The notes under the pieces were generated by a model. That model saw only the letters and a program-made list of their open reading frames with translations. It made no database searches and was not told the origin of the DNA. This document shows, piece after piece, positions 10,997 to 19,987 of a stretch of 64,000 nucleotides of DNA (the stretch's first letter is position 1; the number at the start of each line of letters is the position of its first letter). The stretch spans positions 186,001 to 250,000 of the forward strand of contig NZ_JIAH01000007.1 in NCBI RefSeq assembly GCF_000688415.1. Reading direction: 5' to 3'. The translations under genes were made by a program, and so were the position numbers. Source of the DNA: Corynebacterium pseudodiphtheriticum DSM 44287 (GTDB lineage: Bacteria > Actinomycetota > Actinomycetes > Mycobacteriales > Mycobacteriaceae).

Positions 10997-11560
10997 GTGG
11001 CTGATACTACTTCGTTTAAAAACGGCGTCGTCCTGAAAATTGACAACAAGCTGCAGCAAATTGTCGAATTCCAGCACGTGAAGCCTGGCAAAGGTCCTGC
11101 CTTTGTGCGTACCAAGCTGAAAGATGTCATGACTGGCAAGGTGACCGATAAGACCTGGAATGCCGGTGCAAAGGCAGAACTCGCGACGGTTGACCGTCGG
11201 GATATGACGTATCTTTACAATGACGGCACTAACTACGTTGTTATGGATGATAAGACCTTTGACCAGGTGGAGTTAGACGCCGAGAAATTTGGTCGTGCCG
11301 TTGACTTCTTGTTGGAAAATATGCGGATTCAGGTTTCTTTCCACGACAACGAGCCACTGTTCGCTGAACTTCCTATCAACGTCGACCTCAAAGTAGAGCA
11401 CACCGAACCAGGTTTGCAGGGAGATCGTTCCAATGGCGGAACCAAGCCCGCAACGCTCGAAACAGGTGCGGAAGTTCAGGTGCCATTGTTTATTGAGACC
11501 GGCAACGTGGTGAAGATTGATACCCGTACCGGCGACTACCTGTCCCGTAGTAACAATTAA
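10997..11560 (+). CDS. efp: Elongation factor P
   Basis: It binds the ribosome between the P and E sites and relieves stalling at polyproline. The 187-residue length and three beta-barrel domains fit bacterial EF-P. The loop KPGKGPAF carries Lys32 at the position that is modified or functional in this family. GDYLSRSNN at the C-terminus is close to the usual ending. The GTG start has GGAGAG 7-8 bases upstream. It is followed by nusB after only 10 bases. Confidence 0.96.
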   Translation: MADTTSFKNGVVLKIDNKLQQIVEFQHVKPGKGPAFVRTKLKDVMTGKVTDKTWNAGAKAELATVDRRDMTYLYNDGTNYVVMDDKTFDQVELDAEKFGRAVDFLLENMRIQVSFHDNEPLFAELPINVDLKVEHTEPGLQGDRSNGGTKPATLETGAEVQVPLFIETGNVVKIDTRTGDYLSRSNN

Positions 11561-11570
11561 CGCGCAGGGT

Positions 11571-12119
11571 ATGTCAGTAAAGAAGAATCAGCCTAGTGCG
11601 GGTGCTCGATTTACCAGGCTAGACCAACGTCTACACACTAAACGGTATCGGGCCCGCCGCCGTGCTGCAGATATTCTCTATGAAGCTGAAGCTAGAGACC
11701 TTGACCCCGTGGCAATCGTCAAGGAACGGGTGGAGTTAGCTAGTTGGGAACAACCTCCTGTTCCACCAGTGGCGGATTACACCAAAGAAATTGTTGCTGG
11801 TGCCGCTGAGAAGCTTGATGAAATTGATGAATTGATCGCGCGCTTCTTGTCTCAAGAATGGGAACTGAGGCGTTTGCCGGCGGTGGATCGCGCAATCATG
11901 CGAGTCTCCGCGTGGGAGATTCTCTTCAATAAAGAGGTCCCCGCTGCTGTAGCGGTGGTGGAAGGCGTTGAATTAGCCAGCGAGTATTCCACTGATTCGG
12001 CCGCCCCATACATTCATGCAGTCCTTGATGACATTGCGCAGACCCAATCGGCAGATAACCCGATGGGGGATGGGGCGACTGCAGAAGCCAGTGATGAATC
12101 ATCGGAGGGAAACGATTAA
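11571..12119 (+). CDS. nusB: Transcription antitermination factor NusB
   Basis: It binds boxA RNA together with S10 in antitermination of rRNA transcription. The protein has the all-helical NusB fold, recognised from [15 protein letters not shown] near the N-terminus and the [20 protein letters not shown] and [10 protein letters not shown] segments. With the ATG at 11571 it is 182 residues, including an acidic C-terminal tail of about 20 residues. The frame is open further upstream into efp, but that part is not NusB-like. The efp-nusB pairing is standard in actinobacteria. Confidence 0.93.
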   Translation: MSVKKNQPSAGARFTRLDQRLHTKRYRARRRAADILYEAEARDLDPVAIVKERVELASWEQPPVPPVADYTKEIVAGAAEKLDEIDELIARFLSQEWELRRLPAVDRAIMRVSAWEILFNKEVPAAVAVVEGVELASEYSTDSAAPYIHAVLDDIAQTQSADNPMGDGATAEASDESSEGND

Positions 12120-12125
12120 GGCAAA

Positions 12126-13013
12126 ATGCGATTCAAGCCCAAAGATGTAGAGCAACTGCGGGCAGACCTTCCTGTCGATCTCGCCGCAATTAATCCTCTG
12201 TCCACCCCGGGATATGTAGGCAAGGTTAGCGGAAAACGACTGCGTCGCCGATTCCATAAGTTTGATGAAGAATTGCGGACTCTACAGGAGCAGCTCTTCG
12301 CCCATGCACGGATTAGCGCTAGCACCGACGATTCTGCCTCGGGTGGGAGAGGTACGAATAGAGCTGGAGCAATACTACTTATCCTGCAGGGGATGGATAC
12401 ATCAGGCAAAGGCGGGATGATTCGCAATGCTTTATCAGTTTTCGATCCACAGGGCTTAAAACCGATCAGTTTCGGTGCACCGAATGCAGAGGAACTTTCC
12501 CACGACTTTCTCTGGCGGATACGAAAGCACACCCCGCAGCCGGGGGAAATTGTTGTCTTCGATCGTTCTCACTATGAGGACGTACTGATTCAACGAGTAG
12601 AGAGCATGGCAACGCCGGAAGAAATCGAGCGACGCTATGGGGCCATCGTCGATTTTGAATCAGAATTGGCTGCGCAAGGCGTTACTATAATAAAAGTCAT
12701 GCTCCACATCTCTCCTGGTTTCCAGAAGAAAAATTTGCTTCGCCGTTTGCGCAGGGTGGATAAACGCTGGAAATTCGATCCGTCTGACATTGAGAACCGC
12801 GCTAAATGGGATGATTATCAGCGCGCTTATGAGATTGCGATTGATCGTACCGATAGCGATCACGCACCGTGGTACATCGTCCCGAGTGATAACAAACTTT
12901 ATGCCCGCACAGCCGTGAAGTTTTTATTACTTCGCCGGTTGCGGGCGATGGGGCTTAACTGGCCTGATCCTGGCTATGACGTCGCTGTGCAGCAGCGGCG
13001 CCTAAGCCAGTAG
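12126..13013 (+). CDS. Polyphosphate kinase 2 family protein
   Basis: It is a PPK2-family nucleotide phosphotransferase that uses polyphosphate to phosphorylate nucleoside mono- or diphosphates. The 295 residues include the Walker A motif GMDTSGKGG near residue 90 and the Walker B/lid region FDRSHYEDVL near 140, followed by RRLRRVDKRWKFDPSD and the DNKLYAR motif. A single PPK2 domain is present. The subclass (ADP- or AMP-phosphorylating) cannot be decided by eye. The ATG lies 6 bases after nusB; the GGAGG site is about 14-18 bases upstream, which is long, so coupling to nusB is likely. It ends 2 bases from the convergent YbjN-like gene. Confidence 0.88.
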   Translation: MRFKPKDVEQLRADLPVDLAAINPLSTPGYVGKVSGKRLRRRFHKFDEELRTLQEQLFAHARISASTDDSASGGRGTNRAGAILLILQGMDTSGKGGMIRNALSVFDPQGLKPISFGAPNAEELSHDFLWRIRKHTPQPGEIVVFDRSHYEDVLIQRVESMATPEEIERRYGAIVDFESELAAQGVTIIKVMLHISPGFQKKNLLRRLRRVDKRWKFDPSDIENRAKWDDYQRAYEIAIDRTDSDHAPWYIVPSDNKLYARTAVKFLLLRRLRAMGLNWPDPGYDVAVQQRRLSQ

Positions 13014-13015
13014 CT

Positions 13016-13468
13016 TTACTGATCACGATGCTCGTTAAGTTTGCGCATTTCTTCTGCGGCCGCGACCATGGCATCTTGAGCACGGACTACGCCGTCCACG
13101 GCCGTTTTAAGATTCGCCTGAAGCTGTTCATCAGAGATCCCCGCCGCTACGACGATGTCGCGTTCGGTACGCACGATTAGTTTTCCTTCGTGCTCTGCGA
13201 TTACGGCTCGCGCCCCAATCGAGGTGGAGTTAATTTGGTTAGCGGCTAGAAACAGGCCCGCGTCAGCACTGTCATATTTTGTGTCTGTTGCTACCTCTGA
13301 CCGGACGACCATGGCAGAACCGAGCACAGCAAATGTGCATAACGTGTCATTCAGATTGGCCGTGGCTATTTCTTTGTCTTGCACTTTTGTTAGCTCTACG
13401 TTGAATTCCCGCATTGTTGCAATGACGCGATCGATGCTGGCAGGTGCAAGCTGCGTTGCTTGATTCAT
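13016..13468 (-). CDS. YbjN-like protein (first of two)
   Basis: This 150-residue soluble protein looks like the YbjN/type III secretion chaperone-like fold found in pairs in corynebacteria. It has no signal peptide or transmembrane helix and carries no catalytic motif. The start at 13468 is favoured by AGGAG 9-10 bases upstream; a longer frame runs to 13570 but overlaps the preceding gene and has a non-conserved sequence. The last third is acidic and alanine-rich (VRAQDAMVAAAEEMRK), probably helical. It follows the second YbjN gene by 16 bases, so the two form an operon. The function is unknown. Confidence 0.75.
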   Translation of the reverse strand: MNQATQLAPASIDRVIATMREFNVELTKVQDKEIATANLNDTLCTFAVLGSAMVVRSEVATDTKYDSADAGLFLAANQINSTSIGARAVIAEHEGKLIVRTERDIVVAAGISDEQLQANLKTAVDGVVRAQDAMVAAAEEMRKLNEHRDQ

Positions 13469-13484
13469 CCTCGGACTCCTATTT

Positions 13485-14003
13485 TTATTTGTTGTGTGCG
13501 TGATTGCTTTCCCAGGTGACTGAATCCGGGAATTGTTTTTCGAGTGACTGGAAGGATTCAAGTACTGCATCCAGCGTGCTGAGAAGGAACGCGCCCAATT
13601 GGTTACGCGTCATTCCGGTGCTGACATCTGCCTCACGTACAGCCGAGATTGCGAGTAATTCTTCGCCCTGTTCGAAAAAACGCAGCGTCGGCGCAAATTG
13701 CGCTTGGTTCCAAGAGTTTACGACCGCAAGCACATCCACGGCTTGGCTGGTGCTCAACTGTCCACGCCAGAGGGAATCGACGATGAGAGTATTTTGTCGT
13801 ACGCTTATCGCGATTGCTGCGTTGCTAAACCCGGTTCGTACCACCTGCAACGTGCTGCCATCGGGGGTGTTTTGTTCTTCATGACGGTAAATGAGGTTTT
13901 CCGCTTCGAGGATTTCGCCGATCCGCTCAAAGGTTACTTCTGCGATGTCACCGACGGTTTCTGGGGAACGTTCTTGCTCATTCGATACGGACTGTTGGCT
14001 CAT
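13485..14003 (-). CDS. YbjN domain-containing protein (second of two)
   Basis: This 172-residue protein is recognised as a YbjN-domain protein, with a beta-rich middle (TGFSNAAIAISVRQNTLIVDSLWRG), VNSWNQAQFAPTLRFF, and the C-terminal helix NQLGAFLLSTLDAVLESFQSLEKQFP. Family members are described as sensory-transduction regulators or chaperone-like proteins, with no firm biochemical role. I take the ATG at 14003; a GTG at 14048 in frame would add 15 residues and lacks a clear ribosome site. It is the first gene of a two-gene minus-strand operon with its partner at 13016-13468. Confidence 0.8.
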   Translation of the reverse strand: MSQQSVSNEQERSPETVGDIAEVTFERIGEILEAENLIYRHEEQNTPDGSTLQVVRTGFSNAAIAISVRQNTLIVDSLWRGQLSTSQAVDVLAVVNSWNQAQFAPTLRFFEQGEELLAISAVREADVSTGMTRNQLGAFLLSTLDAVLESFQSLEKQFPDSVTWESNHAHNK

Positions 14004-14074
14004 GGGTTGTTTCCATTCTGGGGTTCGACTTGATCTAACTACTGCCACCGTACCGGGAAATACTCCCGAAAATC

Positions 14075-14102
14075 ATTGTAGTCTCACATGCGTTAACGCA
14101 AA
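14075..14102 (-). promoter_or_regulatory. Candidate promoter of the YbjN pair with overlapping palindrome
   Basis: On the minus strand TTTGCG (14097-14102) and TACAAT (14075-14080) are 16 bases apart and make a plausible -35/-10 pair. A perfect 12-bp palindrome, TGCGTTAACGCA, covers 14089-14100, overlapping the -35 and the spacer. A repressor site there would block polymerase. The palindrome is seen directly; the promoter and operator roles are inferred. Confidence 0.45.
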
Positions 14103-14175
14103 GACATTGGCGAAATCGGTATTTTCGACCCTCGGCTTGGTTCGGCGAATGCATTTTTGCACTACTCCGGCTGTA

Positions 14176-15558
14176 TTAAAGATAAGCGCTGCTATCCTGT
14201 AGTTGTTCACCTCCTAGTTCGTGCGCTAGCGCTGCCTCGATGGTCGAAAAACGGAAATTATGGCCCAGTTGACGTATTTTCGCACTTGATACTCGTTGGT
14301 CAGCTAGAGCTAATTCATGAGCACCTTCTTTGCCGAGTAAAAGTTTTGGGCCAAAGGTAGGGATAGGCAGCAGGGTTGGGCGATTGAGTTCAGTTCCGAG
14401 TGCCTTCGCCATGTCCTTATTGAGCACAGGCTCTGGGGCAGTGGCATTAACTGCACCACTAATTCGATGGTCGACGATCGCGCGGGTATAGATATCGGTT
14501 AGATCGTCCATTGCGATCCAACTAAACCAGAAATTGCCATCGCCGAAACTCCCTCCCAAACCGGTGGAAAACAATGTTTTGAGAAGCGGCAGCAGACCAG
14601 AATTTCCGGAAAGCGCCACTCCGGTACGAATATTGACCACACGTTTTCCAGCGTCTGCAGCTGGATGGCATGCGTGCTCCCAGTCAGTGACGACGTCGGC
14701 GAGGAAACCATCGCCGCGATCAGAACTTTCCGTGAGTTTTTCTGCACTACGATCTGGCCCGTAAATGCCTATTGCAGAAGCGCATACCATTGTGGTGACG
14801 CTCGCGGATTCAGCGACTAACCGCGCTAGCTTGTAGGTAGGGTTTACTCGTGAATCACGAATCTCTTTTTTATGTGCTTCGTTGAAACGACCAAAAATGG
14901 GTTCTCCTGCCAAGTGCACGAGCACGTCAACGCCTGCAAGCAAGTGTACTGATGGATAATCGGTATTCCAGTGGCGCTGACCGGTTGTGGTAGTACCGCG
15001 AACTAACTCGATGACTGTATGCCCAGCTGTAGTTAGTTGAGCCTTGAGATTACGACCTACAGAACCATGCGCACCGGTAATGGCAATAGTAAGTGATTTC
15101 GTGGGCTTAGTAGTCGCAGAACCGTCAACGAGCCGGAGGGATGTTAAGAAAGACAAATCCGAGATGAGTTGTTGTTGCCGGTAGGCAAATACTGAGCGCA
15201 ACAAATTCGCTGGTGCACGGGTATGAACGGTGTCGGTGATTAGTGTGGTGTTTGGCTGCGTACCGTCAGCGAAATGGTGGTCGTGACGCCATTGCGCAAG
15301 TTGCCGCACCGGCGAATTTAAACATATATCGGAAAAGGATATTTCTGGTTGGTAACGAGTCAGATCGTGGCGCGAGACCCATTTCAGGCCGGCAGGCAGG
15401 CGGAAAACTGTGGTTCCGGTGGCGAGATTTTGGGCCTCAGAATGGGGGGTCATTGGCATAAAAGGCGGGGTGAGACGACTGATTGCCCCAGGTCGGGTAT
15501 GCCAGTCCCACACTTGGGGGCGTGGGGCCGGAACGAGGTGCTGGGAGGAGAAGCTCAC
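14176..15558 (-). CDS. TIGR01777-family NAD-dependent epimerase with N-terminal SRPBCC domain
   Basis: This 460-residue protein has two parts. Residues 1-150 resemble a START/polyketide-cyclase-like (SRPBCC) ligand-binding domain. From about residue 157 a short-chain dehydrogenase fold follows, with the dinucleotide-binding ITGAHGSVGRNL, VLVHLAGEPI, SASAIGIYGPDR and VNIRTGVALS, as in the TIGR01777 (YfcH/SDR39U1) family. The substrate is unknown. The GTG start at 15558 has AAGGAT about 10 bases upstream. It is divergent from pyrR with 110 bases between. The two-domain form is usual for actinobacteria. Confidence 0.85.
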   Translation of the reverse strand: MSFSSQHLVPAPRPQVWDWHTRPGAISRLTPPFMPMTPHSEAQNLATGTTVFRLPAGLKWVSRHDLTRYQPEISFSDICLNSPVRQLAQWRHDHHFADGTQPNTTLITDTVHTRAPANLLRSVFAYRQQQLISDLSFLTSLRLVDGSATTKPTKSLTIAITGAHGSVGRNLKAQLTTAGHTVIELVRGTTTTGQRHWNTDYPSVHLLAGVDVLVHLAGEPIFGRFNEAHKKEIRDSRVNPTYKLARLVAESASVTTMVCASAIGIYGPDRSAEKLTESSDRGDGFLADVVTDWEHACHPAADAGKRVVNIRTGVALSGNSGLLPLLKTLFSTGLGGSFGDGNFWFSWIAMDDLTDIYTRAIVDHRISGAVNATAPEPVLNKDMAKALGTELNRPTLLPIPTFGPKLLLGKEGAHELALADQRVSSAKIRQLGHNFRFSTIEAALAHELGGEQLQDSSAYL

Positions 15559-15576
15559 GCGCGTAATCCTTAGTGC

Positions 15577-15606
15577 TAGACTGAAGCGGTGTCTCCATCA
15601 TAGACT
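15577..15606 (+). promoter_or_regulatory. Candidate promoter of the pyr operon
   Basis: Two copies of TAGACT occur at 15577-15582 and 15601-15606, 18 bases apart. The second is a reasonable -10; the first could serve as a TTGACT-like -35, or as another -10. Transcription from here would give a leader of about 55 bases that includes the hairpin at 15636-15655. Confidence 0.35.
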
Positions 15607-15635
15607 CAAACAGAAATGCAGTCGGCATCCTTTAA

Positions 15636-15664
15636 AGTCCGCACAGAGAGGCGGGGAAGGAGGG
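15636..15664 (+). promoter_or_regulatory. Probable PyrR-binding hairpin overlapping the pyrR ribosome site
   Basis: The leader contains AGTCC (15636-15640) and AGAGAGGCGG (15645-15654), close to the known PyrR-binding consensus with AGUCC and GAGAGGC. CCGC (15639-15642) pairs with GCGG (15651-15654), leaving an eight-base loop ACAGAGAG. The stem runs straight into the Shine-Dalgarno sequence (ggggaaggaggg, 15653-15664). No terminator hairpin follows. The layout fits translational repression by PyrR, as known for mycobacteria, rather than the attenuation seen in Bacillus. The motif is visible; binding is inferred. Confidence 0.65.
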
Positions 15665-15668
15665 CACG

Positions 15669-16304
15669 ATGACAGTGGAAGAACCGTCCGCGGGAGTAGC
15701 AGAGACAACTGAGTTGTTGAGTGCAGCTGCAATTTCGCGCACGATCGCACGCATCGCGCACCAGATCATTGAGAAAAATGCTATTGGTTCACCGGAATCA
15801 GCGCCGGTGCTTTTATTGGGCATCCCATCAGGCGGCCTACCTTTAGCAGAACGTATAGCGGAAAAAATTGACGAATTTTCCGGACAATCTGTTGCCACTG
15901 GTGCGTTGGATATTACCCTGTACCGTGACGATCTTCGTTCGAAGCCACATCGTGCACTGAAACCAACTTCTATTCCGCGTGGTGGCATCGATGATGCCAT
16001 TGTGGTGCTTGTCGACGACGTATTGTTTTCTGGTCGCACGATTCGCGCGGCGCTTGATGCGATGTCGGATATCGGTCGCCCGCGCGCGATTCAGTTAGCT
16101 GTTTTAGTTGATCGTGGCCACCGTGAACTTCCGATCCGCGCAGATTTCGTCGGTAAAAATCTGCCAACTGCCCGTTCTGAGGGTATTTCGGTTTTAAACG
16201 CAGATATTGACGGTCGAGACGCAGTGATTTTGTCGCGCGGTTCGCGTGCCACACAGGCGCTAGTGACATCTGTCGGCGAGCAGACTAGCCAAGGAGAACA
16301 GTAG
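15669..16304 (+). CDS. pyrR: Bifunctional pyr operon regulator / uracil phosphoribosyltransferase
   Basis: PyrR senses UMP/PRPP and binds pyr leader RNA; many members also have uracil phosphoribosyltransferase activity. The 211-residue protein has the [14 protein letters not shown] loop and the PRPP-binding motif [19 protein letters not shown] near residue 120. RLxxxPHRAL-like basic residues ([12 protein letters not shown]) lie in the region that contacts RNA in Bacillus PyrR. The ATG at 15669 has a strong AAGGAGG site. Its stop overlaps the pyrB GTG (TAGTG), so the regulator is the first gene of the operon it controls. Confidence 0.94.
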   Translation: MTVEEPSAGVAETTELLSAAAISRTIARIAHQIIEKNAIGSPESAPVLLLGIPSGGLPLAERIAEKIDEFSGQSVATGALDITLYRDDLRSKPHRALKPTSIPRGGIDDAIVVLVDDVLFSGRTIRAALDAMSDIGRPRAIQLAVLVDRGHRELPIRADFVGKNLPTARSEGISVLNADIDGRDAVILSRGSRATQALVTSVGEQTSQGEQ

Positions 16305-17239
16305 TGAAACATTTGTTGTCGATCTCGGACTTGAGCGCGGATGAAATTACGGCTTTGCTGGACGAAGCTGAACGGTTTTCGGAAGCCTTGCTCGATCGAG
16401 ATGTGAAGAAACTTCCCACCTTGCGTGGTCGGACGATTTATACCTTGTTTTATGAAAACTCGACGCGTACTCGTTCTTCGTTCGAAACTGCGGGGAAGTG
16501 GATGAGCGCCGATGTGATTAATCTGTCTGCATCCTCGTCATCAGTGTCTAAAGGGGAATCGCTGCGTGATACAGGATTGACATTGGCAGCAATTGGCGCA
16601 GATGCGATTATTACCAGGCACCCATCGTCTGGAGCAGCCCAACTACTTGCTAACTGGGTGGATACTGATGGGGCAGGCCCGTCAGTGATTAACGCTGGTG
16701 ATGGAGCGCATCAGCATCCTACCCAAGCTTTGTTGGATGCGATGACCCTGCGCCAACATCTCGGCGAAATTGCCGGCCGCCGGGTGGTAATCGTTGGAGA
16801 CTGTTTGCATTCCAGAGTTGTGCGTTCAAACGTTGATTTGCTAGCCACAATGGGCGCGGACGTAGTGTTAGTGGCTCCACAGACTTTGTTGCCGCATGGT
16901 GTGGAAAACTGGCCGGTACGCACCAGCCATGATTTTGATGCCGAATTAGTTGAAGCGGATGCTGTCATGATGCTGCGCGTACAAAAAGAACGTATGAACG
17001 GTGGGTTTTTCCCATCGCACCGTGAGTACGCTACCTATTACGGACTCTCGAAAGATCGTGCGGCGCTGTTACGCGATGAAGCTATAATCATGCACCCAGG
17101 CCCCATGTTGCGTGGCATGGAAATCAACTATGATGTCGCCGATTACCCCAATACCGTCGTATTGGGGCAGGTAAATAACGGTGTGCATATGCGGATGGCG
17201 GTGTTATTCACGTTGTTGGCCGGGTCCGGGGTGGCGTAA
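16304..17239 (+). CDS. pyrB: Aspartate carbamoyltransferase catalytic subunit
   Basis: It joins carbamoyl phosphate and aspartate, the committed step of UMP synthesis. The 311-residue protein has the carbamoyl phosphate motif [25 protein letters not shown], the [14 protein letters not shown] motif, and the aspartate-side [10 protein letters not shown] and MHPGPMLRG segments. No regulatory chain gene (pyrI) is present. GTG is the start codon, overlapping the pyrR stop by one base, with AAGGAG 10 bases upstream inside pyrR. Confidence 0.96.
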   Translation: MKHLLSISDLSADEITALLDEAERFSEALLDRDVKKLPTLRGRTIYTLFYENSTRTRSSFETAGKWMSADVINLSASSSSVSKGESLRDTGLTLAAIGADAIITRHPSSGAAQLLANWVDTDGAGPSVINAGDGAHQHPTQALLDAMTLRQHLGEIAGRRVVIVGDCLHSRVVRSNVDLLATMGADVVLVAPQTLLPHGVENWPVRTSHDFDAELVEADAVMMLRVQKERMNGGFFPSHREYATYYGLSKDRAALLRDEAIIMHPGPMLRGMEINYDVADYPNTVVLGQVNNGVHMRMAVLFTLLAGSGVA

Positions 17240-17319
17240 TGCGAGACAGGTTAGACAACATATATAAAGAACAAAAAATGACAGCACACAAACCACATAA
17301 CACAGGGGAAGCGACGAAC

Positions 17320-18711
17320 ATGTCTCACGCACACCATGCCCCGACTCACGGAGAATATCCAGCCACCGGGGAGTTGCGTCCAGCAGCACCGCAATCGCTG
17401 TTGTTGCGCAACGTGCGCCCGTACGGAGAGGGCAGCCCAGTCGATGTGCTACTTGCCGACGGTCTCATTCAGGCGATAGAGCCTACCGATTCACCAGCCG
17501 CTGCGAAGCTTAATGCAGATGACCAGCGGGATTTGGGTGGCAATATCTTATTACCTGGGCTGGTAGACATGCATGTGCATTTGCGTGAACCGGGCAGGGA
17601 AGACACAGAAACTATCGTCACGGGATCCGAGGCGGCGGCACGCGGCGGTTTTACTGCAGTCTTCACCATGGCTAACACACAGCCAGTTACTGATCAGCCG
17701 GTGATCGCAGAGTCCGTCTGGTACAAGGGTCAGCAATATGGGGTTTGCGATGTGCATCCCGTGGGGTCGATTTCCCAGGGGCTGGAGGGAAAAAACCTTA
17801 CAGAGTTTGGCATGCTTGCACGCAGCGCCGCGAAAGTGCGAATGTTCTCTGACGACGGTAAATGCGTCAACGATCCACAATTGATGCGCCGTGCCCTGGA
17901 ATATGCCAAAGGCTTGAACGTATTGATCGCGCAGCACGCAGAAGACCATCGTATGACCCAAACAGCGGTTGCTCACGAGGGGGCGACTGCCGCGCAGCTT
18001 GGATTATCGGGCTGGCCGAGGGTCGCAGAAGAATCGATCGTCGTCCGGGATGCGCTATTAGCACGGGATTACGGAAACCGCGTGCATATTTGCCACGCTT
18101 CTACTGCCGGAACCGTTGAGCTTATCCGCTGGTCGAAGCAGAATAATATCCCTATCACCGCGGAAGTCACGCCACATCATTTATTGCTCCATGATGAGAA
18201 GCTGCGCACGTATGATGGAATTTTTCGTGTGAATCCTCCGCTACGCGAGGAATCAGACACGATGGCTTTGCGCCAAGCTTTGATTGATGGCGTAATTGAC
18301 TGTGTGGCAACCGATCACGCACCGCATGGTAGCGAAGACAAATGCGTGGAATTTGAACACGCGAAACCCGGAATGCTCGGATTAGAATCATCTCTGGCTG
18401 TCATAGCGCAGATTTTTGTTGAATCAGGAATGGCTGACTGGAGATTTGTCGCGCGGGTCATGTCCGAACGCCCTGCGCAAATTACTCATCTGCCGGATCA
18501 CGGTCGACCGATCGCAGTGGGAGAACCCGCCAACCTTACGGTGGTAGATCCGGCTCATCCCTGGACGTCGAAAGCCGAGGAATTTGCCTCTAAATCTAGG
18601 AATAACCCATATGAGGGTCTCGAATTTGGGGCGAAAGTCACCCACACTATCTTGCGTGGTGGCTTGAGTTTTGAGCTTGCCAAGTCTGCACAACCGGCGA
18701 ACAAAAAGTAG
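17320..18711 (+). CDS. pyrC: Dihydroorotase
   Basis: It closes carbamoyl aspartate to dihydroorotate. This is the longer, class I-type amidohydrolase. It has the zinc-binding [27 protein letters not shown], the conserved HICHAST, and ATDHAPHG with the catalytic aspartate. The start is uncertain. An ATG at 17239 overlaps the pyrB stop (TAATG) and an ATG lies at 17278, but the first 27 residues they add are AT-rich and not family-like. The ATG at 17320 has a GGGGA site about 10 bases upstream and gives 463 residues. Confidence 0.93.
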   Translation: MSHAHHAPTHGEYPATGELRPAAPQSLLLRNVRPYGEGSPVDVLLADGLIQAIEPTDSPAAAKLNADDQRDLGGNILLPGLVDMHVHLREPGREDTETIVTGSEAAARGGFTAVFTMANTQPVTDQPVIAESVWYKGQQYGVCDVHPVGSISQGLEGKNLTEFGMLARSAAKVRMFSDDGKCVNDPQLMRRALEYAKGLNVLIAQHAEDHRMTQTAVAHEGATAAQLGLSGWPRVAEESIVVRDALLARDYGNRVHICHASTAGTVELIRWSKQNNIPITAEVTPHHLLLHDEKLRTYDGIFRVNPPLREESDTMALRQALIDGVIDCVATDHAPHGSEDKCVEFEHAKPGMLGLESSLAVIAQIFVESGMADWRFVARVMSERPAQITHLPDHGRPIAVGEPANLTVVDPAHPWTSKAEEFASKSRNNPYEGLEFGAKVTHTILRGGLSFELAKSAQPANKK

Positions 18712-18776
18712 TCCCACAGGGAATAATTGCATTGAGTACTCGAGAACACGAACACAGCAAGCGAAAGGCAACGACC

Positions 18777-19985
18777 GTGAATAATCCTGCAGCCAGAAGC
18801 TATCCACCGGAGGCAATACCTGCAGTCCTTGTCCTCGGAGACGGCAGTGTATATCCGGGGTTTGGATTCGGCGCAACCGGAAAAAACCTCGGAGAGGCTG
18901 TATTTACAACTGCGATGACTGGTTACCAAGAGACGATGACGGATCCGTCGTACCATCGTCAGATTGTGGTGGCCGCGGCTCCGCACATTGGTAATACCGG
19001 CTGGAATGAGGAAGATGATGAGTCACATGATGGGCGAATCTGGGTCGCAGGGCTCGTTATTCGTGACCTGGCTCATCGCGTGTCCAATTGGCGTGCGACG
19101 AGCTCGTTACCCGAAGTTATGCAAAAGCAGGGAATCATAGGAATTTCGGGTATCGATACGCGCACGTTAGTTCGGCGTCTCCGTAATCATGGCTCCGTGA
19201 AGGCCGGAATATTTTCTGGTGCGCAAGCACAACGTCCGCATGCTGAGCTGATTGCAGAAGTTCAGGGGCAGAACGACATGACCGGTGCGGATTTGGCCAG
19301 TGAGGTGTCGGTAGATAAAGCCTACACGGTGCCTGCAGAAGGGCAGACCCGTCACCGCGTAGTTGCCTTCGACATGGGTATCAAGACTGCGACGCCGCGC
19401 AATTTTGCGCGTCGTGGAATTGAAACTGTCGTGGTTCCGGCGGGTACTAGTTTTGCGGAAGTGCAAGAGCTGCAGCCTGATGGAGTATTTATCTCTAACG
19501 GCCCGGGAGATCCGGCCACAGCGGATGAGATGGTGTCTACGCTACGCGAAATTCTGGCTGCAAAAATTCCGTTTTTCGGTATTTGTTTCGGTAATCAGCT
19601 GCTTGGGCGAGCGTTGGGTTTAGAGACGTACAAAATGAAGTTTGGGCACCGTGGAATCAATGTTCCAGTGGTGCACCATGAGTCAGGGAAGATCGACATC
19701 ACCTCGCAAAACCACGGTTTTGCCTTGGCCGCGCCTGGTAATACCAAGACTTTGACTGCTGACAGCCCAGAAACTGATCGAGCGTTTTCCACTGATTTCG
19801 GACCGGCGTTAATCACTCATACTTGTCTTAACGATGGCACTGTTGAAGGCGTGGCACTTCGTAGTGGTTTAGCTTATTCGGTTCAATACCACCCAGAGTC
19901 AGCTGCGGGGCCACACGATGCCCACCCACTTTTCGATCAATTTCTCGCTCTGCTTGATCAGCACGACCAGGAAAGGAAAGCTTAA
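18777..19985 (+). CDS. carA: Carbamoyl phosphate synthase small subunit
   Basis: It is the glutaminase subunit that feeds ammonia to CarB. The N-terminal half has the [15 protein letters not shown] motif and [15 protein letters not shown]. The class I amidotransferase half has the catalytic Cys270 in [16 protein letters not shown], and the His/Glu pair in QYHPES. I chose the GTG at 18777 because AAAGG lies 8 bases upstream; a TTG at 18732 would add 15 residues of non-conserved sequence. carB starts 2 bases after the stop. Confidence 0.95.
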   Translation: MNNPAARSYPPEAIPAVLVLGDGSVYPGFGFGATGKNLGEAVFTTAMTGYQETMTDPSYHRQIVVAAAPHIGNTGWNEEDDESHDGRIWVAGLVIRDLAHRVSNWRATSSLPEVMQKQGIIGISGIDTRTLVRRLRNHGSVKAGIFSGAQAQRPHAELIAEVQGQNDMTGADLASEVSVDKAYTVPAEGQTRHRVVAFDMGIKTATPRNFARRGIETVVVPAGTSFAEVQELQPDGVFISNGPGDPATADEMVSTLREILAAKIPFFGICFGNQLLGRALGLETYKMKFGHRGINVPVVHHESGKIDITSQNHGFALAAPGNTKTLTADSPETDRAFSTDFGPALITHTCLNDGTVEGVALRSGLAYSVQYHPESAAGPHDAHPLFDQFLALLDQHDQERKA

Positions 19986-19987
19986 TT

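Noticed and set aside
13504..13884. Plus-strand frame opposite the second YbjN gene
   Set aside because: Antisense of a real gene; no ribosome site and no family resemblance.
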